Notes: generated by a model not told the origin, from the letters alone. Counted from the stretch's first letter, positions 1 through 8,109 are shown. The stretch is DNA of 64,000 bases from Curtobacterium sp. SGAir0471 (GCF_005490985.1 NZ_CP027869.1:3348001-3412000); one strand, 5' to 3'. Program-made: numbers and translations.

Positions 1-1
1 G

Positions 2-796
2 ATGACGAACGACGACCGGAGCAACGAGGACCGGACGGGCGACGGCAACGCGCCGGTGTGGGGTAGTGCGCAGCAGCACGACCGCCAGGACGCACCCCGC
101 TACGGCGAGCGCGTCGACCCGGCACCGGGCTCGGCGCCGCAGTACGGCGAGCGCGACCAGGGTCAGCCGCGGTACGGGCAGCAGCAGTACGGCGAACGCG
201 ACCAGTACGGCCAGCAGCAGCAGTACGGCCAGCAGCCGTACGGCGAGCGCGGCGGGTACGACCAGCGCGACGGCCGCCCGGACTCCCCGACGTGGGGCGA
301 GCACCAGGGGACGCACCAGCCGTACGCGGCGTCGTCGGCACCGGCGAGCGCGGGCAGCCCGGCGTGGCAGTCCTACGAGCAGCCGAAGCCGGTGAAGAAG
401 AAGAAGACCGTCGGCATCATCGCGTTCGCACTCGGGATCCTGTCGCTCGTGCTCGGTGTCGTCGGCGGCGCCGTGTTGGGTGCCGCAGTGGCGGGCAACG
501 CGACGCTCGAGCAGATCGCGCGGGACGGCGGCAGCTCGGCGCAGCAGCAGGAACAGCTGCAGCAGCAGCTCATGAACGACCCAGCCGTGATGGGCCAGCT
601 CGGTGGCGGCTCGATCGTGATCGTCATCGCGGCCGTCCTCGGCCTGTGGGCCCTCGTGCAGGGCATCATCGCGGCGGTCGCGGGCCGGGGGCGCGTCTGG
701 GGCGTCCTCGCGATCATCCTCGCCGTCGTCGCCACCTTCGCGACCTTCATCGCCACCAGCGTCGCCGTGACCGCCGCGATCACCGGTGGCAACTGA
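2..796 (+). CDS. Repeat-rich three-TM membrane protein of unknown function
   Basis: A 264-residue protein. Residues 1-130 are hydrophilic and low in complexity, with repeated QYGERD and QYGQQ units around residues 48-90. A KKKK patch then precedes three hydrophobic segments at about 137-165, 202-228 and 232-260. By the positive-inside rule the disordered tail should be cytosolic. A Gln-rich stretch (about 180-190) lies between TM1 and TM2. The layout resembles DUF4190-type actinobacterial membrane proteins, but I cannot assign the family firmly and no enzymatic motif is visible. The ATG is at the second base of the window, so a start further upstream cannot be excluded. A strong hairpin terminator begins 29 bases after the stop. 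Confidence 0.75.
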   Translation: MTNDDRSNEDRTGDGNAPVWGSAQQHDRQDAPRYGERVDPAPGSAPQYGERDQGQPRYGQQQYGERDQYGQQQQYGQQPYGERGGYDQRDGRPDSPTWGEHQGTHQPYAASSAPASAGSPAWQSYEQPKPVKKKKTVGIIAFALGILSLVLGVVGGAVLGAAVAGNATLEQIARDGGSSAQQQEQLQQQLMNDPAVMGQLGGGSIVIVIAAVLGLWALVQGIIAAVAGRGRVWGVLAIILAVVATFATFIATSVAVTAAITGGN

Positions 797-824
797 CACC
801 GCGGCACTGCCCACGCGCCACTCC

Positions 825-858
825 GACGGCCCGTCCCGCTGCAGCGGGGCGGGCCGTC
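825..858 (+). terminator. Intrinsic-type hairpin terminator
   Basis: Near-perfect stem: GACGGCCCG pairs with CGGGCCGTC, with an inner CCGCTGCAGCGG palindrome. It lies just after the stop of the repeat-rich membrane protein. There is no T-tract, as is common for actinobacterial hairpin terminators. Confidence 0.6.
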
Positions 859-860
859 CC

Positions 861-914
861 GCGTCCGGGCACCCTGCCGCGTCCGGGTGCCCCGCCGCGT
901 CCGGGTGCCCCGCT
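861..914. repeat. Three tandem 18-bp repeats
   Basis: Three head-to-tail units beginning GCGTCCGGG (starts 861, 879, 897) with 1-3 substitutions between copies. They fill the gap between the terminator and the promoter of the TPR-like gene. No function is apparent. Confidence 0.8.
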
Positions 915-1007
915 GCCCCGCTGCGTCCCGGTGCGCTGCCGCGTTCTCGCACCCCCCGTGCGCGTGGCACCGCCCGCTCACGGGAGGCCCCGGTTACCCT
1001 CGAACCG

Positions 1008-1883
1008 ATGTCCCTCCCGCCCGACGACAGCCAGCAGCCCGACCGCGCCGACAGCGCCCGGGAACCCCGTCACGCCGCCCCGGGCGACGCCGCCCCGGTC
1101 ACCGCGGGTGTGAGCCCGGGGAGCACCTTCGCGCCGATCAGCCTGCGGCCTGCCGTGGACGCCGACGCCGTGCAGCAGCGGCTGCGCGACCTCGGCCAGA
1201 GCCGCAGCACCGAGGCCCTGGCCGAACGTGCCGAGCTCCTCCGGCTGCTCGGTCGGCTCGACGAGTCGCTCGTCGTCGCCGAGGAGGTCTTCCGCCTGAC
1301 GATGTTCACCGGCGAGCGGTCGGACAAGGTGGCCGCCCGCATCCGCCGCGCGCACGTGCTGCACGACCTCGGTCGCCACGAGCGCGCCGCGACCGAGGCC
1401 GCCATGGCCCGGGACACCGCCCGGACCGAGGAGTGGCCGGAGCTCGAGGGCGCCGCTGCCGAGCTCGAGGGCTGGTCGCTGTTCGAGCTGTCCCGCTTCG
1501 ACGAAGCTCGCTCGGCGCTGTCGCGTGCGTACCAGGCGTTCCGCCAGGCGGGGGCGCCGTCTGAACGCACCGAAGCGCTCCGCACGGCGGTCGAGGCCGC
1601 GCTCCGGGCCTCGGTCGCGCAGCCGAAGGCCGCCGGGGACAAGCCCCGCACCGCACGCGAGGTCGCCGCCCGCCGCGCGGAGGACGACGAGCCGCAGCCG
1701 ACCCGCGTCGCCGAGCCGGTGAAGCAGGTCCCGCCGGTCCGCCGTCGTGTCCTCGGCGCCCCGGACGCGGCACGCACCGACGCCGACGACATCTGGGGCC
1801 GCATCGCCGCGCGCGCGGCACAGCGGGGCCAGGCACCGCGCGACGAGCCCACCGACGACCTGCCGGGCACCGACCGCCGGTGA
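1008..1883 (+). CDS. TPR-like helical protein
   Basis: A 291-residue protein. After a disordered N-terminus of about 45 residues, residues 50-200 form amphipathic helical pairs with TPR-like spacing (ALAERAELLRLLGRLDESL; RRAHVLHDLGRHERAATEA; GWSLFELSRFDEARSAL), so a protein-protein interaction scaffold is likely. The C-terminal 90 residues are charged and disordered. ATG 1008 was chosen because a -10-like TACCCT ends 7 nt upstream, suggesting leaderless initiation. The open frame extends upstream only through the repeat region. The stop overlaps the GTG of the SprT-like gene (GTGA), so the two are probably co-translated. No specific function can be given. Confidence 0.75.
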   Translation: MSLPPDDSQQPDRADSAREPRHAAPGDAAPVTAGVSPGSTFAPISLRPAVDADAVQQRLRDLGQSRSTEALAERAELLRLLGRLDESLVVAEEVFRLTMFTGERSDKVAARIRRAHVLHDLGRHERAATEAAMARDTARTEEWPELEGAAAELEGWSLFELSRFDEARSALSRAYQAFRQAGAPSERTEALRTAVEAALRASVAQPKAAGDKPRTAREVAARRAEDDEPQPTRVAEPVKQVPPVRRRVLGAPDAARTDADDIWGRIAARAAQRGQAPRDEPTDDLPGTDRR

Positions 1884-2377
1884 CGACGGCGCAGCCTGCG
1901 TCCGGTTCCGCTCCCGCTCCGACGCCGGAGTGGGTCCGTGCACGGGCCGAGCAGCTCCTGGCCGCACACCTCGGTCCGGGCGGGTGGACGTTCGCGTTCG
2001 ACCACGCGAAGACCCGCGCGGGGCAGTGCGACTTCGGCCGTCGACGCATCACGGTGAGCCGGCACATCGCCAGCAGGGTGTCGGCGGAGGACGTCGACCA
2101 GGTGCTGCTGCACGAGGTCGCCCACGCGCTCGCGGGCCCCCGCGCCGGGCACGGCCCCGTGTGGCGTCGCACCGCTGCCGACATCGGGTACACCGGGTCC
2201 CGCCTGTACGACGGGCCGGTCGCGTCCGAGCTCGCGCCGTGGGTCGGAACCTGCCCGGCGGGCCACGAGCACTTCCGCTACCGCACGCCCACGAGGCCGC
2301 TGGCGTGTGCCCGGTGCTCGCGGCGCTTCGATGGTCGCAACCTCATCACCTGGGAGCGTCGCGCGGCTACCGCATGA
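1880..2377 (+). CDS. SprT-like zinc metalloprotease domain protein
   Basis: A 165-residue protein of the SprT-like family (related to eukaryotic SPRTN), whose members are zinc-dependent peptidases. The HEVAH motif at residues 78-82 supplies two zinc-binding His and the catalytic Glu. A third His follows in AGHGPVW, as expected for the fold. The C-terminal part has a zinc-ribbon-like pattern (GTCPAGHEHF, then CARCSRRF). The GTG start overlaps the previous stop by 4 bp, implying translational coupling to the TPR-like protein, which could be an adaptor. The substrate is unknown. Defence against DNA-protein crosslinks is only an analogy to SPRTN. Confidence 0.88.
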   Translation: MTTAQPASGSAPAPTPEWVRARAEQLLAAHLGPGGWTFAFDHAKTRAGQCDFGRRRITVSRHIASRVSAEDVDQVLLHEVAHALAGPRAGHGPVWRRTAADIGYTGSRLYDGPVASELAPWVGTCPAGHEHFRYRTPTRPLACARCSRRFDGRNLITWERRAATA

Positions 2378-2424
2378 TCGATCCGGCACGTGGAGGCGCG
2401 CCGGGGAGCCGTTAGCCTGGACGG

Positions 2425-3126
2425 ATGCACACGGGGCAGCACATCCGGACGGACAGCGGGTCGTCGTGGTTCTTCGACGCCGGCCGGATCGCCCTGGACT
2501 TCGCCCACACCGGTGGGTTCGCGGACGACCCCGACGGGCGCCGCCCCCGCGCACGACTCGGGGAGCTCCTGGTGACCCCGGCCGACCTGGACGAGTGGCT
2601 CGGCGACCACACCGAACCGATCGACGTCGGCGCCACGGCACGTGAGCTGCAGGACGCCCGCGCCCTCCGGTCCGCGATCGGTCGACTGGCCGTCGCCGCG
2701 GCCCCGGCCCCCGTCGGGTCGTCCGACGCCGCTGCCCGGACCGCCGTCGCCGTCGGTCTCCGCGCGGGGACCGGCCGCACCCGGCCGGCACCGGACGACA
2801 TCGACACGGTGAACCTGTTCGCGGCGCTGCCGGACGTGCCACCGAGCCTGCCCGGGGGCCGACGCCGAGCGGGCGCGAACCGGGTGCGCCTCGCCCAGGC
2901 CCTGTCGAGCGTGGCACGCGACGCCGTGGCGCTCTTCACCGAGGTCGGCTTCGACGACGTCGCCGCCGACGGACAGCCGACGCGCCTGAGCCGCTGCTCG
3001 GCCGACGACTGCGGGCTCGTGTTCTACGACTCCTCGCGTGGCGGCACCCGTCGGTGGTGCTCGATGCAGCGGTGCGGCAACCGGGCGAAGGTGCGGGCGC
3101 ACCGCGCTCGTCGCGCCGCGGCCTGA
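2425..3126 (+). CDS. ABATE/CGNR zinc-finger domain protein (probable regulator)
   Basis: A 233-residue protein of the ABATE-CGNR family common in Actinobacteria. The N-terminal two thirds form the ABATE-type stress-associated domain. The C-terminus (about 190-228) is a CGNR zinc finger: RCSADDCGLVFYD, then RRWCSMQRCGNR, with four Cys and the diagnostic CGNR. Family members are presumed DNA-binding transcriptional regulators. TAGCCT lies exactly 6 nt before the ATG, fitting leaderless transcription. No target gene can be identified, though the next gene, an Nramp transporter, is 74 bp downstream and has its own operator. Confidence 0.88.
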   Translation: MHTGQHIRTDSGSSWFFDAGRIALDFAHTGGFADDPDGRRPRARLGELLVTPADLDEWLGDHTEPIDVGATARELQDARALRSAIGRLAVAAAPAPVGSSDAAARTAVAVGLRAGTGRTRPAPDDIDTVNLFAALPDVPPSLPGGRRRAGANRVRLAQALSSVARDAVALFTEVGFDDVAADGQPTRLSRCSADDCGLVFYDSSRGGTRRWCSMQRCGNRAKVRAHRARRAAA

Positions 3127-3155
3127 GTCGCCAGCACCGCCGCGGACACGACTTC

Positions 3156-3182
3156 CCGAATCTGTGGATTCGGTGTACCGAA
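3156..3182. promoter_or_regulatory. Overlapping palindromes upstream of the Nramp gene (probable metalloregulator operator)
   Basis: Two inverted repeats overlap. CCGAATC-TGTG-GATTCGG occupies 3156-3173 and TTCGGT-GT-ACCGAA occupies 3169-3182. A -10-like CAGGCT follows, 6 nt before the ATG of the transporter, so a bound repressor would cover the promoter. MntR/DtxR-family regulators usually control Nramp genes. Assigning this site to one is inference. Confidence 0.6.
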
Positions 3183-3200
3183 ACCTGGCAGGCTGTCGGC

Positions 3201-4490
3201 ATGACCGACACCGCCGCCGCTCGACGTGCCCACCCCGGACGGTCCGGTCCCGGTGCACCCGGTCCGGGGCGGCCACGTCGCCGTGCCGCGGGCCTGTCGC
3301 TGCTCGGGCCTGCGTTCGTCGCCGCCATCGCCTACGTCGACCCGGGCAACGTCGCCGCGAACCTGACCGCGGGCGCCCGGTACGGGTACCTGCTGCTCTG
3401 GGTGCTCGTCGCCGCGAACGCCAGCGCCGTCGTGGTGCAGTACCTCTCGGCGAAGCTCGGGGTCGTCACCGGTCGATCGCTGCCGGAACACCTCGGCCTG
3501 CGCATGCGGCGCACGCCTCGGCTCCTGTTCTGGGTGCAGGCCGAGGTCGTCGCCGCCGCCACCGACGTCGCCGAGGTCATCGGCGGCGCGCTCGCCCTGC
3601 ACCTGCTGTTCGGTCTCCCGCTCGTCGCCGGCGGCGTGCTCACCGGCGTGGTGTCGATGGCGATCCTGCTCCTGCACAGCCGCCGGGGCACCCGCACGTT
3701 CGAGGCCGTGGTGACGACCATGCTCGCGATCCTGACGGTCGGCTTCTGCGCCGGCCTGCTGTTCGCGCAGGTCTCCCCCGGAGAACTGGTCAGCGGCCTG
3801 GTCCCCCGTTTCGAGGGCGCACAGTCGGTCCTCCTCGCCGCGTCGATGCTCGGCGCGACGGTGATGCCGCACGCGGTCTACCTGCACTCCGCCCTGGCTC
3901 GGGACCGCCACGGCGACGTCCCCGCCGGCCCGGAGCGCCGCCGGGTGCTCGTCGCGACGCGGTGGGACGTGGCCCTGGCCCTCGTCGTCGCGGGCGGTGT
4001 CAACGTCTGCATGCTCGTGCTCGCCGCGGCCACGCTGCCGGGGGTCGCCGGCACCGACACCATCCCCGGCGCGCAGGCCGCGATCGAGGCGAACGTCGGC
4101 CCGGTCGTCGGCGTCCTGTTCGCGGTGGGTCTGCTGGCGTCCGGCCTGGCCTCGACGTCGGTCGGCTGCATGGCCGGTGCGGAGATCATGCACGGGCTGC
4201 TGCACGTCCGCGTGCCGCTCGTGGTCCGTCGGCTCGTCACGCTGCTGCCCGCCGTGGTGCTGCTGGCCGTCGGCGCGGACCCGACGATGCTCCTCGTGCT
4301 CAGCCAGGTGGTGCTGAGCTTCGGCATCGCCTTCGCGATCGTGCCGCTCGTGGTCTACACCTCGCGACGGAGCATCATGGGGGCGGACGTCAACGCGATG
4401 ACCACCCGCGTGGTCGCGGGGGTCATCGCGCTGGTGATCGTCGCGCTCAACGTGGCGCTCGTGGTGCTGACCCTGACCGGCGCCGCCTGA
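3201..4490 (+). CDS. mntH: Nramp-family divalent metal (Mn2+/Fe2+) transporter
   Basis: A 429-residue membrane protein of the Nramp/MntH family, which takes up Mn2+ and Fe2+ with protons. The metal-binding DPGN motif of TM1 is at residues 47-50 and the MPH motif of TM6 at 222-224, both intact. About 11 hydrophobic segments are visible. The first 30 residues are an Arg/Pro/Gly-rich cytosolic tail. Start ATG 3201 gives the expected family length and sits 6 nt after CAGGCT. The palindromes at 3156-3182 suggest metal-dependent repression. It is monocistronic, with DUF427 converging from the other side. Confidence 0.93.
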   Translation: MTDTAAARRAHPGRSGPGAPGPGRPRRRAAGLSLLGPAFVAAIAYVDPGNVAANLTAGARYGYLLLWVLVAANASAVVVQYLSAKLGVVTGRSLPEHLGLRMRRTPRLLFWVQAEVVAAATDVAEVIGGALALHLLFGLPLVAGGVLTGVVSMAILLLHSRRGTRTFEAVVTTMLAILTVGFCAGLLFAQVSPGELVSGLVPRFEGAQSVLLAASMLGATVMPHAVYLHSALARDRHGDVPAGPERRRVLVATRWDVALALVVAGGVNVCMLVLAAATLPGVAGTDTIPGAQAAIEANVGPVVGVLFAVGLLASGLASTSVGCMAGAEIMHGLLHVRVPLVVRRLVTLLPAVVLLAVGADPTMLLVLSQVVLSFGIAFAIVPLVVYTSRRSIMGADVNAMTTRVVAGVIALVIVALNVALVVLTLTGAA

Positions 4491-4525
4491 ACCGGTCGGG
4501 CGCCGTCGGCCGGGTCACGTCCTGG

Positions 4526-4828
4526 TCAGTCGACGACGCGGACGTCCTTCCAGAAGGCGTAGTAGCCCGAGTAGTCCTTGCCCACCCGGTCGAACGACGA
4601 CGGGATCGGCGTCGGGTACGACCAGGCGCGGTCCGGCAGTTCCTGGCCGTCGACCGTGACGGTGTAGTACTGCGTGTCGCCCTTCCACGGGCAGTGGTAC
4701 TGGGTGTCGCTCTCCGAGAAGAACTCCGGCTTCACGCTCGACGGCGGGAAGTACCAGTTGCCCTCGATCTGGATGAGGTCCTCCTGCGGAGCCTCCGCGA
4801 TCACGGTGTCGCCGACGACTGCCTTCAT
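4526..4828 (-). CDS. DUF427 domain-containing protein
   Basis: A complete single-domain DUF427 protein of 100 residues. It matches the family pattern of a short beta-rich domain with an NWYFPP segment and a CPWKGD motif around residues 46-51, which marks the ligand-binding region. AAGGAG is spaced about 6 nt before the ATG, so this start is secure. The biochemical role of DUF427 is not established. It is transcribed convergently with the Nramp gene, with only a 35-bp gap. Confidence 0.9.
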   Translation of the reverse strand: MKAVVGDTVIAEAPQEDLIQIEGNWYFPPSSVKPEFFSESDTQYHCPWKGDTQYYTVTVDGQELPDRAWSYPTPIPSSFDRVGKDYSGYYAFWKDVRVVD

Positions 4829-4883
4829 GACGTGCTCCTTGCGATCAGCGGCGTCCTCGCGACGCCTGGTGCGATCCGGAACG

Positions 4884-5510
4884 CTACGCCCGGACCCCGG
4901 ATTCCCGCAGGACGACCAGCTCGGGCCCCGCGGCGAGCGCCGTGTGCACCGTCTCGCGGTCCAGGCCCGTCGCACCCTCGGCGGCGCTGACGAGGTGCTT
5001 CACCGCACGGCGGAGCCCCGCGTACGCCGCGCAGGCAGCGGCTGCCTCGGGGGACGTGTGGTCGATCCCGGCCGTGACCAGGGCATCGACGACCGCGCCG
5101 GCGGCGAGCAGGTCCTCGACCGCGGGCTCCGGGACCTCGGCGGTGTCGCTCGGCTCGCCGGCCGCGTCCGCGACGGTCGCGGCGCCCTCGGCGGTGCGCC
5201 CGGCGGCGACGACGGCGACGACGCACCGGTCACCGCGCTCGGCCTGGAGGCTCGTCACACGCTCCGCGACCGCCGCCGCGTTCCCGAGGTGGCCGAGCAC
5301 CACCACCGGACCCTCCGGCAGCAGGGCTGCCGCGGCCCGTGCGCGCGCGGCGCGGTCGTTCCCGCGCCCCGGGTGAGCGGCGGCCGACGGCGCCCGGTCC
5401 GGCAGCACGTCCACCCACACCACCAGGTGCGTGCCGTGCGCGATGCGGTCGGCACCGGCGTTCCCCCACGCGAACCGGACCTGGTACTTCTCCTGGGTGC
5501 GTGCTGCCAC
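4884..5510 (-). CDS. 2-phosphosulfolactate phosphatase (ComB) family protein
   Basis: A 208-residue protein resembling the ComB family, whose archetype dephosphorylates 2-phosphosulfolactate in coenzyme M synthesis. Visible family-like segments are RFAWGNAGAD near the N-terminus, VVWVDVL, VVVLGHLGNA and VVAAGRTAEG. Actinobacteria do not make coenzyme M, so the real substrate is probably different. The GTG at 5510 lies exactly 6 nt after TATCGT, supporting a leaderless start. The region is very Ala-rich. It lies 55 bp upstream of DUF427 in the same direction, and the two may be co-transcribed. Confidence 0.7.
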   Translation of the reverse strand: MAARTQEKYQVRFAWGNAGADRIAHGTHLVVWVDVLPDRAPSAAAHPGRGNDRAARARAAAALLPEGPVVVLGHLGNAAAVAERVTSLQAERGDRCVVAVVAAGRTAEGAATVADAAGEPSDTAEVPEPAVEDLLAAGAVVDALVTAGIDHTSPEAAAACAAYAGLRRAVKHLVSAAEGATGLDRETVHTALAAGPELVVLRESGVRA

Positions 5511-5618
5511 TGCTCCACGATAACCGCGGTCCGCACCTGTCCGTCCCCACAGGACCGTGCTGCGCGGGGTCCGTCCGCCGACCTCGCTGTCGGTCCGGCG
5601 ACCGTAGGATCGGTGACC

Positions 5619-6251
5619 ATGGAGATCGCCACCGTCCCCACCCTGACCGGCGACCGCGTCACCCTCGAGCCCCTGGCTGCCGAGCACGCGGACGACCTGC
5701 GGGCGGCGGTGGCGGACGGCGACCTCTGGCGCACCTGGTACACCTCGGTGCCGGCTCCGGACCGGGTCGACGCCGAGATCGACCGGCGGCTCGGGGAGCA
5801 CGCCGCGGGGCGGATGGTGCCCTTCGCGATCCGCGACCGTCCGACCGGTCGGGTCGTCGGCGCCACGACCTTCGCGAACATCGACACCGCCAACCGTCGC
5901 GTCGAGATCGGGTACACGTTCCTGGCGCGTGCGGCGCAGCGGAGCGGCATCAACACCGAGGCGAAGCTGCTCCTGCTCTCGCACGCGTTCGACACCTGGG
6001 ACTGCATCGCGGTCGAGTTCCGGACGCACTGGCACAACCAGCAGTCGCGGGCGGCGATCGCGTCGCTCGGGGCGAAGCAGGACGGGGTCCTGCGCAGTCA
6101 CTCGATCGGTCGCGACGGCACGCTGCGCGACACCGTGGTCTTCTCGATCACCGCCGCCGAGTGGCCGACGGTGCGCCTGTCGCTCACCGAGCGCCTGCTG
6201 ACGCGGGACCGCGCCGAGGGCGCTCGCCGCCGGGCCGCCCGGCACGCCTGA
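5619..6251 (+). CDS. GNAT family N-acetyltransferase (RimJ/RimL type)
   Basis: A 210-residue GNAT acetyltransferase. The beginning (LTGDRVTLEPL) and the central FANIDTANRRVEIGYTFL segment, followed by RSGINTEAKLLLLSHAFD, match the RimJ/RimL-like subgroup that acetylates N-terminal or small-molecule amines with acetyl-CoA. An RTHWHNQQSRAAIASLGA segment forms the family's characteristic N-R-S-A region. ATG 5619 is preceded by TAGGAT 8 nt upstream. A GTG at 5613 in the same frame is an alternative. The substrate cannot be predicted. It is divergent from the ComB-like gene. Confidence 0.88.
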   Translation: MEIATVPTLTGDRVTLEPLAAEHADDLRAAVADGDLWRTWYTSVPAPDRVDAEIDRRLGEHAAGRMVPFAIRDRPTGRVVGATTFANIDTANRRVEIGYTFLARAAQRSGINTEAKLLLLSHAFDTWDCIAVEFRTHWHNQQSRAAIASLGAKQDGVLRSHSIGRDGTLRDTVVFSITAAEWPTVRLSLTERLLTRDRAEGARRRAARHA

Positions 6252-6312
6252 CACCTCGGCCGTCCCCCGCCGACGCGCCACCCGTCCAGAGCCTCGGCGT
6301 AGCGTCCGCCGC

Positions 6313-6795
6313 ATGCACGTCGGTCTCCGCATCGTCCTCGACGCACCGGTCGACGCCGTCCGCGACGCCCTCCTGTCGCCGTCGGTGATGGTCGCCGTCA
6401 CGAAGCCGTTCCTCGTCTACCGGTCACGGTCTCCGGAGGGGCTGCCGGAGCGCTGGACCCCCGGCGTCCCGCACCCGATCACCGCCGACGCCTTCGGGCT
6501 GGTGTCGAGCGGTGACACGCACGTGGACATCGACCTGTACGAGGTCGACGGCGTCCCGGTGCAGCGCGACAACGGGGGCGGCGTCTCGGGCCTCTTCGGC
6601 CGGATGACCATGCGGCACCGGATGGCCACCGTCGATCTCGGGGACGGACGGACCCTGCTGCTCGACCGGCTGACCTACCGGATGCGTCCAGCGGTCCTCG
6701 GCGCCGCGCTCTGGCCGGGCATGTGGGTGATCTGGCAGTGGCGTGCGCTCCGGATGCGGCAGCTCGCGCCGTCCTGGCGCCGCCCGACCCGGTGA
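6313..6795 (+). CDS. SRPBCC/START-like hypothetical protein
   Basis: A 160-residue protein with an opening typical of SRPBCC (Bet v1/polyketide cyclase-like) folds: VGLRIVLDAPVDAVRDALLSPSVMV. A mostly beta-strand middle and a long C-terminal helix follow. Members bind hydrophobic ligands, but the ligand here is unknown and the fold call rests on pattern only. TAGCGT is 7 nt before the ATG, fitting leaderless initiation. No coupled neighbour is evident. Confidence 0.65.
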   Translation: MHVGLRIVLDAPVDAVRDALLSPSVMVAVTKPFLVYRSRSPEGLPERWTPGVPHPITADAFGLVSSGDTHVDIDLYEVDGVPVQRDNGGGVSGLFGRMTMRHRMATVDLGDGRTLLLDRLTYRMRPAVLGAALWPGMWVIWQWRALRMRQLAPSWRRPTR

Positions 6796-6895
6796 CGCCC
6801 TCGCCCGACGCGGCCCGCGGCAGTGCCGGACGCCGCTGTCCACAGGACCGGCCGGTCGCTGGCGGGTCCGGAGCGCCCGGGCGTACGCTCGTCCC

Positions 6896-7537
6896 GTGAG
6901 CCAGACGCAGGAGCCGAGGGCCCAGGACCGCGTGCACAGCACGCTCGCCACCGTGGACTGGCGGCGGATGACGTTCGACCTGTACCGACGGGTGCGGGCG
7001 ACGGCCGACCCCGAGACCGCTCACGCGATGTGGCGCGAGACCCGCGACGCGATGTTCGCCGAGCACCCGGCCAGTCCGCTGCTCGACGAGGACGCCCGCG
7101 ACTTCGAGGCGCTGCCCGTGCCGGACTACGACCCGGAGTGGCGCTTCCGTGCGCGCATCGAGTCCGCCGAGCCCCGTGCGATGGACGTCGAGACGGGCAC
7201 GGACGGCATCGTGCACTTCGACCGGCTCGGCGTCGTCCGGCTGCCGGGCATCGGCACGCTCGACGTGTGGTCGCACGGCGGCTACGCGGGCGGGATCTTC
7301 GTGCCCGTCAAGGACGCCAGCGCCGGCCGGGCCCGCGGGACGTACGGCGGCGGCCGCTACCTGCTCGACACGATCAAGGGTGCGGACCTCGGCGGTGACG
7401 ACGGTGAGCTCGTCCTCGACTTCAACTTCGCGTACAACCCCTCGTGCGCGTACGACCCGGCGTGGGCGTGCCCCCTCGCGCCCCCGGGCAACACCGTCGC
7501 CGTGCCGATCCCGGTCGGCGAGCAGTACGACTTCTGA
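6896..7537 (+). CDS. DUF1684 domain-containing protein
   Basis: A 213-residue DUF1684 protein. The family hallmark is the C-terminal block NPSCAYDPAWACPLAPPGN, preceded by DFNFAY. A central GRYLLDT segment is also typical. The biochemical function is unknown. GTG 6896 was chosen because TACGCT lies exactly 6 nt upstream and an Met-Ser-Gln type N-terminus results. It is followed 46 bp later by the GntR gene, and the two may form one unit. Confidence 0.88.
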   Translation: MSQTQEPRAQDRVHSTLATVDWRRMTFDLYRRVRATADPETAHAMWRETRDAMFAEHPASPLLDEDARDFEALPVPDYDPEWRFRARIESAEPRAMDVETGTDGIVHFDRLGVVRLPGIGTLDVWSHGGYAGGIFVPVKDASAGRARGTYGGGRYLLDTIKGADLGGDDGELVLDFNFAYNPSCAYDPAWACPLAPPGNTVAVPIPVGEQYDF

Positions 7538-7583
7538 CACCACGCCGGTACGAGCACACGGACAGGATGCAAGGGTGGATCGC

Positions 7584-7943
7584 ATGACGGGACTCGTGGC
7601 CCTCGACGCGGGCGGTCGGGTGCCGCCCTTCGAGCAGGTCCGTTCGCAGATCGCGGCGCAGATCGCCGCCGGGTACCTGGTGGACGGGGAGCGCCTGCCG
7701 AGTGTCCGGGCCCTCGCCGAGGAGCTCTCCCTCGCCCCGGGGACGGTCGCGAAGGCGTACCAGCTCCTCGAGGAGGCCGGGCTCGTGCACACCGCGCGGG
7801 GTGCCGGCACGCGGGTCGTGCGCCCGGCCGAGGTGCCGGACGCCGTCGCCACGGCAGCGCAGGCGTTGGCGAGCGCCGCGCGCGAGGCCGGGCTGTCCGC
7901 CGACCAGGCCGCGGCAGCCCTGCGCGACGCCTGGCCCGCCTGA
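7584..7943 (+). CDS. GntR-family transcriptional regulator (YtrA subfamily)
   Basis: A 119-residue regulator. Residues 10-80 form the GntR winged helix with the family signature ERLPSVRALAEELSLAPGT. The remaining 40 residues are a short helical tail, the minimal effector/dimer region typical of the YtrA subfamily, which usually controls ABC transporters or membrane stress genes. ATG 7584 has AAGGG about 8 nt upstream. An in-frame GTG at 7575 is an alternative with AGGA upstream. No transporter gene is adjacent here. Confidence 0.88.
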   Translation: MTGLVALDAGGRVPPFEQVRSQIAAQIAAGYLVDGERLPSVRALAEELSLAPGTVAKAYQLLEEAGLVHTARGAGTRVVRPAEVPDAVATAAQALASAAREAGLSADQAAAALRDAWPA

Positions 7944-8008
7944 CCCGACCGCCCGCGGTCCGCAGCCCACGGGACGGGCGCGCCCCGAGCCTCCCGGCCG
8001 CCTGCCTC

Positions 8009-8082
8009 CCGCAGAACGCAACGACGGCGGGATCTCGCAGCGTCGTACCGCTGCGCCGTGCCGCCGACGTTGCGTCTTGCGG
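8009..8082. repeat. Family A dispersed hairpin, copy 1
   Basis: Long inverted repeat: CCGCA/TGCGG outer arms, AACGCAACG with CGTTGCGT, CGGCGG with CCGCCG, and the inner CGCAGCG-TCGTAC-CGCTGCG hairpin. It sits between the convergent GntR and GH114 genes. Copies 2 and 3 are at 25154 and 35865. A bidirectional terminator or REP-like role is likely. Confidence 0.75.
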
Positions 8083-8109
8083 GCCGGACCGGGCCGGAGC
8101 CGAGTCTCG

